Source: Bacteroides zhangwenhongii
GTDB lineage: Bacteria; Bacteroidota; Bacteroidia; Bacteroidales; Bacteroidaceae
Direction: 5' to 3'
Assembly: GCF_009193325.2 (NCBI RefSeq)
Contig: NZ_CP059856.1
Location: forward strand, 2,356,001 to 2,420,000
DNA: 64,000 bases
This document shows, in pieces, positions 1 through 8,924 of the stretch. Position 1 is the first letter of the stretch; each line of letters opens with the position of its first letter. Under the pieces are notes generated by a model. The model worked only from the letters and a program-made list of their open reading frames with translations. It had not been told where the DNA came from and ran no database searches. The position numbers and the translations under genes were made by a program.

Positions 1-1
1 T

Positions 2-838
2 CTATAGAATGGTCTGAGGAAGTTTCTGTTTTTTGAAACAGTCAGACAGCAAAGCTGCAAAAGGAGTATCATAGATTCGCGCTTTCTTAGTACAGGCTTT
101 CACACAGGCACAACATTTGATACATTTAGTCTCATCCGTATGCAATTCATCTCCTTTCGTTATAGCTCCTACCGGACAACGCGTCACGCACAATCCACAA
201 TGAGTACACATACTCTCATCTTCTACCCACGGAGTACGGGGAAGAGGCATACCACTTTTGCGCAACTTAATAACCTTTCTTAAAAAACGGAACAAAGGGA
301 AAAAAGGCTGACTCGGACGTTTGATGGCGCGCACATCTACCGGATAAAGTTTATCCATATTCTCGGCAGCCTGCACCTTTTCCATTATTTTTTTTCCAAA
401 ATCCGCAGCAAAAGCCAAATCAGAATCATCAGGACGTCCGGCTGAGATCGGATGCTTGTCAGTACTATACGAATGCTCCCCTATAAAAGTAGCCCCGGCA
501 ATCACCTTCATTCCATGAGGTGTGGCAAAAGCGTCCAACTCCATCAAAGCCTTTTCATAAGCCCGATTTCCATAGACCGCCACCAACACCGTAGGAGCAT
601 CCAAACCACGAATGTTCCGTAAACGTTCCATCGCTAAAGGAGCGACATGCCCTCCATATACAGGAACTGACACAATGGCTAATGCAGATGTAGGAATCAC
701 AACTTCCTCCGCTACTTGCTGAGTTACATTTATAGGAAAAATATTTTTTATGCCTGCCCCTTGAACAATCGCTTCCGCTATTTGTTTAGAAGTATGGGTG
801 GGCGAAAAATAAATTAAATAAGCTTCATTTACTGTCAT
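2..838 (-). CDS. EFR1-type flavodoxin/ferredoxin protein
   Basis: A 278-residue protein that probably moves electrons in the cytoplasm. The N-terminal ~165 residues look like a flavodoxin fold, with an FMN phosphate-loop-like SPTHTSKQIA near residue 12. The C-terminus carries two ferredoxin-type 4Fe-4S sites: Cys211/214/217/221 (CTHCGLCVTRC) and Cys239/242/245/249. This order matches the EFR1 family of ferrodoxins (family knowledge). The redox partner cannot be read from the sequence. The stop codon lies at bases 2-4, so the gene is complete. A -7 box (TATCTTTG on the minus strand) lies about 20 bp upstream of the ATG. Confidence 0.85.
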   Translation of the reverse strand: MTVNEAYLIYFSPTHTSKQIAEAIVQGAGIKNIFPINVTQQVAEEVVIPTSALAIVSVPVYGGHVAPLAMERLRNIRGLDAPTVLVAVYGNRAYEKALMELDAFATPHGMKVIAGATFIGEHSYSTDKHPISAGRPDDSDLAFAADFGKKIMEKVQAAENMDKLYPVDVRAIKRPSQPFFPLFRFLRKVIKLRKSGMPLPRTPWVEDESMCTHCGLCVTRCPVGAITKGDELHTDETKCIKCCACVKACTKKARIYDTPFAALLSDCFKKQKLPQTIL

Positions 839-857
839 ACTATTTTCTTTTATCTAG

Positions 858-865
858 CAAAGATA
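858..865 (-). promoter_or_regulatory. -7 promoter box for the EFR1 gene
   Basis: TATCTTTG on the minus strand, the Bacteroidetes -7 consensus TAnnTTTG, 20 bp upstream of the start at 838. I see no good -33 TTTG at the usual spacing. Confidence 0.5.
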
Positions 866-918
866 CACTTTTACGTGGAAAAAAACGGTTGATTGTATAT
901 GAATCCAAAAAAAATTAT

Positions 919-926
919 TATCTTTG
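919..926 (+). promoter_or_regulatory. -7 promoter box of rho, long leader follows
   Basis: TATCTTTG, with a possible -33 TTG at 893-895 at a longer than usual spacing (23 bp). The start of rho is ~150 bases downstream, so the mRNA would carry a leader of about 140 nt. That leader contains a 17-codon open frame (1005-1058) ending 16 nt before the rho ATG. This could matter because Rho genes in other bacteria are autoregulated in their leaders. Confidence 0.5.
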
Positions 927-1074
927 CCCCGTTGAAACATTCTACGATTCAACATATACATCCCTAATTCATAATAAAGAACAAACATATATGCTCGCAT
1001 ATCTATGGCCATGAGCTATAGCAATACTGTCCATAATTCAGCAAAAAAGAAATATTAATAACTTACCATACTAT

Positions 1075-3270
1075 ATGTATAACATTATCCAATTAAACGA
1101 CAAAGATCTGTCGGAACTTCAAATTATTGCCAAAGAACTAGGCATAAAAAAAACAGACTCATACAAGAAAGAAGACCTTGTTTACAAAATACTCGATGAA
1201 CAAGCTATTGTAGGAGCCACCAAGAAAGTAGCCGCAGACAAACTCAAGGAAGAACGCAAGGAAGAAAAGAAAAAGCGCTCACGTGTAACTCCGGCTAAAA
1301 AAGAGGACAAAGTGGTTTCCGCAACAAAGACCGGAGAAGTAACAAAAACAAAAGAAGCTGCTCCTGCAAAAGCCCAGCAAGCTCCCAAAGAAGAAACAAC
1401 AAACAAAGAAAAAGCAACTCCTGCTGTTGAAGCCAAAGCTGAAAACGCTGTTGCTCCTAAACGTAAAGTAGGCCGTCCGCGCAAAAATTCAGATACAACT
1501 GATAAAAAAGAAGTTGAAGAAACGAAGCAGGTAGCTTCCAACAGTGTCGAAGCGAAACCTGTAGTTGCGGAGAAAGCCCCCGAAACAACGGAAAAAACAG
1601 CTCCGGCGCAGCAACAATCTACCGAGAAGAAAGAAAAGCCTAGCAAACCTGCTGTGGAAAAAGATAAACCCGCCGCAGAAAAAGCTGTAGAAAAAAAGGT
1701 GGTTGCCAAACCGCAAAAGAAAGCTGAACCGGTTATCGACGAAGAAAGTAATATCCTGACCGGCGCTGACGATGATGATTTCATTCCAATTGAAGATCTG
1801 CCGTCTGAAAAGATTGAACTTCCGACAGAACTCTTCGGTAAGTTTGAAGCAACAAAGACAGAGCCCGTGCAATCAGCTCCCGAACAAGTAGCCCAACCTC
1901 AGCAGCAACAGTCTCAATCTCAACAACAACGTCCACGCATTGTCCGTCCACGCGACAACAACAATGCAAACAATAACGCTAATAATAATTTCCAGCGTAA
2001 CAACAACCAAAATCAAGGCCAAAATCAGAATCAGCACCAACAACGCTTGCCAATGCCACGCGCTACGCAGCAAAACAATGCGAGCGAAAACCTTCCGGCA
2101 CAGCAACCGCAAGAGCGTAAAGTGATTGAGCGTGAGAAACCTTACGAATTTGATGACATCCTCAACGGAGTAGGAGTTTTGGAAATTATGCAGGACGGAT
2201 ACGGTTTCCTCCGTTCGTCCGATTACAATTATCTTTCCTCTCCGGACGACATCTATGTATCGCAATCTCAAATCAAATTATTTGGCTTGAAAACAGGCGA
2301 CGTAGTAGAAGGAGTGATTCGTCCGCCTAAGGAAGGAGAAAAATATTTTCCGCTAGTTAAAGTCTCGAAAATCAACGGACGTGACGCTGCTTTCGTCCGC
2401 GACCGTGTTCCTTTTGAACACTTAACCCCTCTTTTCCCGGATGAAAAGTTCAAACTCTGCAAAGGCGGTTATTCTGATTCTATGTCTGCCCGTGTAGTAG
2501 ATCTTTTCGCTCCGATCGGTAAAGGTCAACGTGCATTGATCGTTGCTCAGCCTAAGACAGGTAAGACTATCTTAATGAAAGACATCGCCAACGCAATCGC
2601 AGCCAATCATCCCGAAGTATACATGATTATGTTGCTGATTGACGAACGTCCGGAGGAAGTAACCGACATGGCACGCAGTGTAAACGCGGAAGTTATCGCT
2701 TCCACTTTCGACGAGCCGGCAGAACGTCACGTGAAAATTGCGGGTATCGTATTGGAAAAAGCAAAACGTTTGGTAGAATGCGGTCATGACGTAGTAATAT
2801 TCTTGGACTCTATCACCCGTCTGGCACGTGCATACAATACAGTTTCTCCAGCATCAGGTAAAGTACTTTCCGGTGGTGTTGATGCAAATGCACTTCACAA
2901 ACCGAAACGTTTCTTCGGAGCTGCGCGTAACATCGAAAACGGCGGTTCACTGACTATCATTGCTACTGCCCTGATTGACACCGGTTCTAAGATGGATGAA
3001 GTTATCTTCGAAGAATTTAAAGGTACAGGTAACATGGAGTTGCAGCTTGACCGTAACCTGTCTAACAAACGTATCTTCCCAGCTGTCAACATCACTGCAT
3101 CCAGCACTCGTCGCGACGACTTGTTACTTGACAAAACAACTCTTGACCGTATGTGGATATTACGTAAATACCTTGCAGATATGAATCCGATTGAAGCTAT
3201 GGATTTTGTAAAAGACCGTTTGGAAAAAACCAGAGACAACGATGAATTCCTTATGAGTATGAACAGCTAA
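1075..3270 (+). CDS. rho: transcription termination factor Rho with large disordered insert
   Basis: RNA-dependent ATPase/helicase that ends transcription. An N-terminal Rho_N (SAP-like) segment spans residues 1-45. The cold-shock RNA-binding domain is at about 350-435 (GYGFLRS). The ATPase core follows, with Walker A AQPKTGKT near residue 492 and Walker [17 protein letters not shown] near 575. Between residues ~50 and 345 lies a low-complexity insert, first Lys/Ala/Glu/Pro-rich, then acidic, then Gln/Asn-rich. This makes the protein 731 residues against ~420 in E. coli. In B. thetaiotaomicron the Rho disordered region is known to drive phase separation needed for gut fitness; I infer the same role here. 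Confidence 0.98.
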   Translation: MYNIIQLNDKDLSELQIIAKELGIKKTDSYKKEDLVYKILDEQAIVGATKKVAADKLKEERKEEKKKRSRVTPAKKEDKVVSATKTGEVTKTKEAAPAKAQQAPKEETTNKEKATPAVEAKAENAVAPKRKVGRPRKNSDTTDKKEVEETKQVASNSVEAKPVVAEKAPETTEKTAPAQQQSTEKKEKPSKPAVEKDKPAAEKAVEKKVVAKPQKKAEPVIDEESNILTGADDDDFIPIEDLPSEKIELPTELFGKFEATKTEPVQSAPEQVAQPQQQQSQSQQQRPRIVRPRDNNNANNNANNNFQRNNNQNQGQNQNQHQQRLPMPRATQQNNASENLPAQQPQERKVIEREKPYEFDDILNGVGVLEIMQDGYGFLRSSDYNYLSSPDDIYVSQSQIKLFGLKTGDVVEGVIRPPKEGEKYFPLVKVSKINGRDAAFVRDRVPFEHLTPLFPDEKFKLCKGGYSDSMSARVVDLFAPIGKGQRALIVAQPKTGKTILMKDIANAIAANHPEVYMIMLLIDERPEEVTDMARSVNAEVIASTFDEPAERHVKIAGIVLEKAKRLVECGHDVVIFLDSITRLARAYNTVSPASGKVLSGGVDANALHKPKRFFGAARNIENGGSLTIIATALIDTGSKMDEVIFEEFKGTGNMELQLDRNLSNKRIFPAVNITASSTRRDDLLLDKTTLDRMWILRKYLADMNPIEAMDFVKDRLEKTRDNDEFLMSMNS

Positions 3271-3299
3271 AAAGGGAATCAACAAATATAATTCTTAAG

Positions 3300-3367
3300 A
3301 ATGCAGATTAACACAGATTGCCGCAGATTAATTCTTATTATCTGTCCAGTCTGTGTTAATCTGCATT
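3300..3367. repeat. perfect 18 bp inverted repeat downstream of rho
   Basis: Arms 3300-3317 and 3350-3367 are exact reverse complements (AATGCAGATTAACACAGA and its complement). They surround a 32 nt loop that itself contains CAGAT/ATCTG. It starts 30 bp after the rho stop. It could be a 3' hairpin or a dispersed intergenic palindrome. There is no clear T-run typical of an intrinsic terminator. Confidence 0.8.
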
Positions 3368-3482
3368 TTAATTACAGCCCATTCTACTTCTCCCCTACTC
3401 GGCACTATTCCATTTTTGTACAAATTACTATCACTGACGTCCAAAACAGCTCCCCTAGTCTTTTCTGCATTCTCTTTTTTGC

Positions 3483-3490
3483 TACTTTTG
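3483..3490 (+). promoter_or_regulatory. -7 promoter box of the sulfatase gene
   Basis: TACTTTTG fits TAnnTTTG and lies 36 bp upstream of the sulfatase ATG. No convincing -33 element. Confidence 0.4.
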
Positions 3491-3525
3491 CTTCCAAATC
3501 AATTATTACTTAATTCTAACCAGAA

Positions 3526-4998
3526 ATGAAAACGATTTATCCATTCATGGGATTAGCCTTATGTAGCGTAGCGGCTCAGGCACAAGAAAAGCCCAATTTC
3601 CTGATTATCCAATGCGACCATTTAACACAACGTGTCGTAGGAGCTTACGGACAAACACAAGGTTGCACCCTCCCTATGGACGAAGTTGCTTCCAGAGGAG
3701 TGATCTTCTCCAATGCCTATGTGGGCTGTCCCCTCAGCCAACCTTCACGTGCAGCGTTATGGAGTGGTATGATGCCTCACGAAACAAATGTACGTTCCAA
3801 TTCCAGTGAACCTATCAACACACGCATACCGGAAAACATACCGACATTAGGAAGCCTTTTCTCCGAAAACGGTTATGATGCAGTACACTTTGGAAAGACT
3901 CACGACATGGGCTCACTAAGAGGTTTTAAACATAAAGAACCGGTAGCCAAGCCATTTACCGATCCGGAATTTCCAGTCAACAACGACAGCTTCCTGGATG
4001 TAGGAACTTGTGAAGATGCAGTAGCCTATTTAAGTAATCCTCCCCAAAAGCCTTTTATTTGTATTGCCGATTTCCAAAATCCACACAATATATGCGGATT
4101 TGTAGGAGCAAACGAAGGAGTACACACCGATCGTCCTATTAGTGGTACTCTCCCCGAACTACCTGCCAATTTCGACGTAGAAGATTGGAACAACATACCT
4201 ACTCCGGTACAATATATTTGTTGCAGCCATCGACGAATGACACAAGCCTCACATTGGAGTGAAGAAAACTACCGTCATTACATTGCCGCTTTCCAACATT
4301 ATACAAAAATGGTATCCAAGCAAGTAGACAGCGTTTTAAAAGCACTCTATTCCACACCTGCCGGTAAGAATACTATTATAGTCATCTTAGCCGATCACGG
4401 TGACGGAATGGCCTCCCACCGTATGGTAACTAAACACATCAGTTTCTACGATGAAATGACAAATGTTCCGTTTATCTTTGCAGGACCCGGTATCAAACAC
4501 CAGAAGAAGCCCGTAGACCATCTTCTCACACAACCGACACTCGACCTCTTGCCTACCCTTTGTGATTTAGCAGGAATTCCCGTCCCAGCCGAAAAAGCAG
4601 GAATCAGCCTTGCCCCGACATTAAAGGGAAAAAAGCAGATGAAAACTCATCCGTATGTAGTATCCGAATGGCACAGCGAATATGAATATATCACTACTCC
4701 CGGACGCATGGTACGTGGACCAAGATACAAATACACCCACTATTTGGAAGGTAACGGAGAAGAACTTTACGACATGAAGAAAGATCCGGGAGAACGTCAA
4801 AATCTCGCTAAAGATCCTAAATATGTCAAAGTTCTTACAGAACACCGTGCAATGCTCAATGACTATATCAAACATAGCAAAGATGATTACCGTACTCTGA
4901 AAGTGGACGCTGACCCACGTTGCAGAAAACATACTCCAGGTTATCCCAATCACGAAGGTCCCGGAGCACGCGAAATTCTCAAAAAGAAAATAAAATAA
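3526..4998 (+). CDS. serine-type sulfatase, secreted
   Basis: Family S1 sulfatase of 490 residues that hydrolyses a sulfate ester; the substrate is unknown. It starts with a signal peptide (MKTIYPFMGLALCSVAAQA) and so should act in the periplasm or at the surface. The active-site signature is S71-Q-P-S-R-A-x4-G, so the formylglycine would be made from Ser71 by an anaerobic sulfatase-maturating enzyme, not from Cys. Metal and catalytic residues follow: Asp31 near the start, DHGD at 290-293 and TKHISFYDE. It is not inside an evident polysaccharide-utilisation locus (no SusC/D nearby). The gene ends in a strong terminator. Confidence 0.93.
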   Translation: MKTIYPFMGLALCSVAAQAQEKPNFLIIQCDHLTQRVVGAYGQTQGCTLPMDEVASRGVIFSNAYVGCPLSQPSRAALWSGMMPHETNVRSNSSEPINTRIPENIPTLGSLFSENGYDAVHFGKTHDMGSLRGFKHKEPVAKPFTDPEFPVNNDSFLDVGTCEDAVAYLSNPPQKPFICIADFQNPHNICGFVGANEGVHTDRPISGTLPELPANFDVEDWNNIPTPVQYICCSHRRMTQASHWSEENYRHYIAAFQHYTKMVSKQVDSVLKALYSTPAGKNTIIVILADHGDGMASHRMVTKHISFYDEMTNVPFIFAGPGIKHQKKPVDHLLTQPTLDLLPTLCDLAGIPVPAEKAGISLAPTLKGKKQMKTHPYVVSEWHSEYEYITTPGRMVRGPRYKYTHYLEGNGEELYDMKKDPGERQNLAKDPKYVKVLTEHRAMLNDYIKHSKDDYRTLKVDADPRCRKHTPGYPNHEGPGAREILKKKIK

Positions 4999-5000
4999 TA

Positions 5001-5037
5001 AAAAGAGCGAGGATTGTTTTGTAATCTTCGCTCTTTT
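5001..5037 (+). terminator. intrinsic terminator after the sulfatase
   Basis: A 15 bp stem (AAAAGAGCGAGGATT with AATCTTCGCTCTTTT, one G-T pair) with a 7 nt loop and a T-rich 3' side, directly after the sulfatase stop. Confidence 0.85.
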
Positions 5038-5082
5038 TATTTCTTTTGCAGATGAACTAACGAGCAAGCAGCTAATTATTAA

Positions 5083-6930
5083 GTGAATAAGCACAAACAT
5101 CATATCATAGCAGTAGCTGTAGCCATTTTTATATCGGTTACCCTATATTCAGCACACACCAACCAAGAGCGCCTGTTTCTGCTAAAACCATTATTCAAAT
5201 ACAATACACCATTCAGTACCGAGATTTCTACCGACAGTATCACTGTATGGGAGAAACTACTGGAACCCGAATTAGAAGAACAACAACATTATTCACTTTT
5301 ATTCCAACTAAAACTACTGACTGTCCGGGCATTGATTACAGAAGGTCATTTCAGTTTGGCCATAGACAAAGCGAACTCGATGTATCAAAAAGCGAAAGAG
5401 ATGAGTTACCCACTAGGAACAGCACTTTCGCTGCAAGCAATCGGAAATACTTACTTAAATTCATCAACGCCTTTAGCGGCAATCGAATCTTATAAAGAAG
5501 CATTAGAGATCATCTCCAAAGTACCTGATGCAAACCAATATGCCAAGACGATTTTAACTTGTATTATTCTGACAAAGCTTAAATTCCGGCAAATGACAAA
5601 TATAGAAGCAGATATCCAGCAATTGGAATCTCTTTCAAACAAAGACAAGAATCTAGGAGATGTTTTTTATCTTAATTATTGTCAGGCATTCTATAATATT
5701 CAGACGCATCACCTACCTGAAGCCCTTAATTATTTGCAACAAACCGAGTCTATAAACCGACAATGCCAACATTCCTATTTCTTTTTAATGATTGAATATC
5801 TGTATGCTTGTTACTATACCGAATCAAAAGAATACGCTAAAGCATTAAATATATTCGATACGATTTTATCACACACTCAAACAGCCGGTTCATACAAATC
5901 TCTTCTCATACTACAAGAACGAGCTCAGTTACTGGCATTGATGGGAAAGAATGAAGAGGCATGCCAAGCCTACGAATCCCTTAACACACTCAAAGACTCG
6001 TTGGATACAACGAATTATATCCGGCAAATCAATGCGCTTCATGCTCTTTACCAAATTGATAAAAATGAACTGGACAACCTAAACAGGCAAAAAACAATTC
6101 TCTATTGGAGTTGGCTCATGATCTCGTGTATTGTTATACTTATTATATTATTCATCATTTCGATTAAACGAAGTAACAAAAAGTTGCAGCAATCACAGCA
6201 AGAACTGGAAATAGCCAGGAAACAAGAAGAGAACTCTATCCGTGCCAAAAGTCTTTTTTTATCTAATATGAGCCATGAAATCCGTACTCCACTCAACGCA
6301 CTTTCCGGTTTCTCTTCTATTTTAACAGAAGAAACTATCGATAATGAAACCCGGCAACAATGCAGCGATATCATCTTACAAAATTCCGAATTGCTACTTA
6401 AACTGATCAATGATGTTATTGATCTGTCTAATCTTGAGGTAGGTAAAATGGCATTCAACTACGAACAATGTGACGCAGTGGCAATATGTAGGAATGTAAT
6501 CGATATGGTTGAAAAGATTAAGCAAACAAATGCAGAAGTACGTTTCTCCTCTATCCTTCAATCACTCCAACTGACCACAGACAATGCCAGATTACAACAA
6601 CTATTAATCAATCTGCTCATAAACGCTACAAAATTCACTCCGCAAGGAACTATCACATTGGAGCTAGAAAAACAGACAGAAGATACAGCACTATTCTCTG
6701 TAACTGATACAGGCTGCGGAATTCCCAAAGATCACCAAAACAAGATATTCAACCGCTTTGAAAAACTAGACGAGAATGCACAAGGCACAGGACTCGGCCT
6801 ATCCATCTGCCAACTCATTATCGAACAACTAGGTGGCAAAATATGGATTGACCCGGATTACAATCAAGGAGCACGCTTTCTGTTCACACATCCCATTAAC
6901 AAACAAGTAAGAAAGGAGGACATCGCATGA
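5083..6930 (+). CDS. TPR sensor histidine kinase (active)
   Basis: Inner-membrane sensor kinase of 615 residues. An N-terminal membrane/signal segment (7-22) leads into a periplasmic TPR-type helical region (about 50-330). A second membrane helix (340-362) is followed by a coiled coil, a HisKA domain with H398 in MSHEIRTPLN, and a HATPase domain with N-box (LLINLLINATKF, ~505-516), G1 DTGCGIP at 542 and G2 GTGLGLS at 568. There is no receiver domain and no response regulator next to it, so its partner is elsewhere. The start is GTG at 5083. Its stop overlaps the next gene by 4 bp (ATGA), which implies coupled translation. Confidence 0.9.
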   Translation: MNKHKHHIIAVAVAIFISVTLYSAHTNQERLFLLKPLFKYNTPFSTEISTDSITVWEKLLEPELEEQQHYSLLFQLKLLTVRALITEGHFSLAIDKANSMYQKAKEMSYPLGTALSLQAIGNTYLNSSTPLAAIESYKEALEIISKVPDANQYAKTILTCIILTKLKFRQMTNIEADIQQLESLSNKDKNLGDVFYLNYCQAFYNIQTHHLPEALNYLQQTESINRQCQHSYFFLMIEYLYACYYTESKEYAKALNIFDTILSHTQTAGSYKSLLILQERAQLLALMGKNEEACQAYESLNTLKDSLDTTNYIRQINALHALYQIDKNELDNLNRQKTILYWSWLMISCIVILIILFIISIKRSNKKLQQSQQELEIARKQEENSIRAKSLFLSNMSHEIRTPLNALSGFSSILTEETIDNETRQQCSDIILQNSELLLKLINDVIDLSNLEVGKMAFNYEQCDAVAICRNVIDMVEKIKQTNAEVRFSSILQSLQLTTDNARLQQLLINLLINATKFTPQGTITLELEKQTEDTALFSVTDTGCGIPKDHQNKIFNRFEKLDENAQGTGLGLSICQLIIEQLGGKIWIDPDYNQGARFLFTHPINKQVRKEDIA

Positions 6931-8885
6931 AACGAATAGCTCTCCTGCTTTTTGTGCTATGCTGTTCCCTGAACGGGAAAGCAAGCACCTACACTTCTGC
7001 ATCTGACAGTTTGCTAAAAGTATTACAGACAATACCTCACGATACCATTCGTCTGAATATCATTAGCCAAATCATCAGAATAGAACAGAATAATAGCCGA
7101 TGTATCCAATACGCAGATACATTAATGAAAGAAGCATTACTATTACACAACGATAAATACGCCGGAATGTCAGCTTATTATCACATCCTGTACTATTATA
7201 ATCATAATGACCAAGACAGTGTAAGTAAATGGTTGAACATCATGCGACCTTACGTCAAGAAGTCCGAATTATGGGACTATTTCTTTGAAGCAAAACGCTT
7301 CCAGCTAAACTTATATACCAACAGCAGGCAATATGAACTTGCGATCAGTGAGGCCCAAAGAATGAAGCAGCAATCTATCCAAATAAATAATAAACGAGGT
7401 TTCATAGCCGCATACCAATGCCTAAGCAATGCTTATGTAGGTAGTCAGCGTTGGGACGAAGGTATTAAGGCATTGGAAGAGGCTTACCGGATGCTTACTG
7501 CAAAAGACCATCCCGTAGACCGGATTTCAGTACTGTCACAGTTAATATCAGTTACTAAAGCAAGGAAAGATAATCAAAAGCTGCTCAAATATATACAAGA
7601 ACAAGAAAATATACTTCACAAGCATATTGCTGAGAATCCTTCTTTGAAAGAGGGATTTACTGATGTATATCTTTTCAATGAACTTTTTTACTGCTATTAT
7701 TATCTGAATATCAACGCTCCCGAACAAGCATATTCTCATCTGATAAAATCTAAGGAATACTTAAATAAGAATACATATTTCACATACAGAATACTCTATT
7801 TCGATACACTCGCTCAATACAACCGAACTATAGGAAAGTATCAACAAGCCTTGAACTATATCGATACAACATTGACAATGCTGAAAAAGGATTTTCCCAA
7901 CGACTATGCCGAACAGTTACTTGAAAAAGCAAGAATATGGAAACAGGTAGGGCAAAATGAGAAAGCTATCCTATTCTACGAACAGGCGTTGTCCCTAAAA
8001 GACTCTGTCACAACAGAACTTTCAAATACCCAAATGAAACAGATAAAAAAGAAATACAATATAGAAAAGAATGAATTGGAACAGGAAAAACGAAATAACA
8101 GAACCCAACTCCTATATCTAGTTTTTATATTCGTTATTCTGATTTTACTGTTTATTTTCATGGCAAGGCTCTTCGTGATACGCAAAGCTTTAAAACATTC
8201 GGAATACGAAATCAGGAAAGCTACGGAAACAGTGCGACAAACTAATGAAATGAAAAATCGCTTTTTATCAAAAATGAGCTATAATATCCGTATTCCGCTC
8301 AACAATGTAGTCGGTTTTTCACAACTCATTGCCTGCGAACCGAATATAGACAAGGAGGCAAGGCAGGAATACACTAATATCATACACCAAAGTTCGGAGA
8401 AATTAATGAAACTCGTCAATGACGTCCTCGATTTATCCCGACTAGAAGCTCAAATGATGAAATTTCAAGTACAAGATTATGATGTCATCGAACTATGTAA
8501 AGAGGTGTGTTATATAGCACGTGTACAAAATGAGCAAACAGGTATCAATGTCGATTTTTCTACCAAGATAGATAGTCCAATAATCATCCATACCGATACA
8601 AGACGACTAACACAGGCTTTACTCAGTGCATTGGTTTATCCGCAAGAGCATCGACAAGAGAGGTATATCCGCTTTATATTAAGCCGGGAAGAAGACGTAT
8701 TACATTTCCAGATCTGCAATTCACCTTTGGCAGATCCTGCGTTTGTATCGCAAGAGACCATCATACGGCATGATATCAACCTGTTATTATTACAGCATTT
8801 CGGTGGAGATTACTTCGTTAATCAGGAAACTCCCGAAAATCCGGAAATAGTTTTCATCTACCCTATTAGTTCCGAATCGAAATAA
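6927..8885 (+). CDS. TPR sensor kinase homologue lacking catalytic residues (pseudokinase)
   Basis: A 652-residue relative of the gene before it, with the same architecture: signal peptide (1-19), TPR-like region (about 40-370), membrane helix (393-416) and HisKA-HATPase fold. The H-box reads MSYNIRIPLN, so the phospho-acceptor histidine is Tyr452. The N-box has no asparagine (TQALLSALVYP), and neither G1 (DxGxG) nor G2 (GxGLGL) can be found. It should therefore neither bind ATP normally nor autophosphorylate. The reading frame is intact over 1.96 kb, which argues against a decaying gene. I infer a regulatory partner of the upstream kinase, with which it overlaps by ATGA. Confidence 0.85.
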   Translation: MKRIALLLFVLCCSLNGKASTYTSASDSLLKVLQTIPHDTIRLNIISQIIRIEQNNSRCIQYADTLMKEALLLHNDKYAGMSAYYHILYYYNHNDQDSVSKWLNIMRPYVKKSELWDYFFEAKRFQLNLYTNSRQYELAISEAQRMKQQSIQINNKRGFIAAYQCLSNAYVGSQRWDEGIKALEEAYRMLTAKDHPVDRISVLSQLISVTKARKDNQKLLKYIQEQENILHKHIAENPSLKEGFTDVYLFNELFYCYYYLNINAPEQAYSHLIKSKEYLNKNTYFTYRILYFDTLAQYNRTIGKYQQALNYIDTTLTMLKKDFPNDYAEQLLEKARIWKQVGQNEKAILFYEQALSLKDSVTTELSNTQMKQIKKKYNIEKNELEQEKRNNRTQLLYLVFIFVILILLFIFMARLFVIRKALKHSEYEIRKATETVRQTNEMKNRFLSKMSYNIRIPLNNVVGFSQLIACEPNIDKEARQEYTNIIHQSSEKLMKLVNDVLDLSRLEAQMMKFQVQDYDVIELCKEVCYIARVQNEQTGINVDFSTKIDSPIIIHTDTRRLTQALLSALVYPQEHRQERYIRFILSREEDVLHFQICNSPLADPAFVSQETIIRHDINLLLLQHFGGDYFVNQETPENPEIVFIYPISSESK

Positions 8886-8890
8886 AGCGT

Positions 8891-8898
8891 TATCTTTG
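8891..8898 (+). promoter_or_regulatory. -7 promoter box of the MATE gene
   Basis: TATCTTTG 27 bp upstream of the MATE ATG; weak -33. Confidence 0.45.
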
Positions 8899-8924
8899 CA
8901 AGATGTAAACTTAAACGCTTAATT

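Noticed and set aside
3301..3513. 70-codon frame after rho
   Set aside because: Begins inside the 18 bp inverted repeat, has no ribosome binding site, and looks like chance translation of non-coding DNA.
3526..8885. Polysaccharide utilisation locus built from the sulfatase and the sensor kinases
   Set aside because: No SusC/SusD pair, glycoside hydrolase or hybrid receiver-AraC regulator is nearby, and a strong terminator separates the sulfatase from the kinases.
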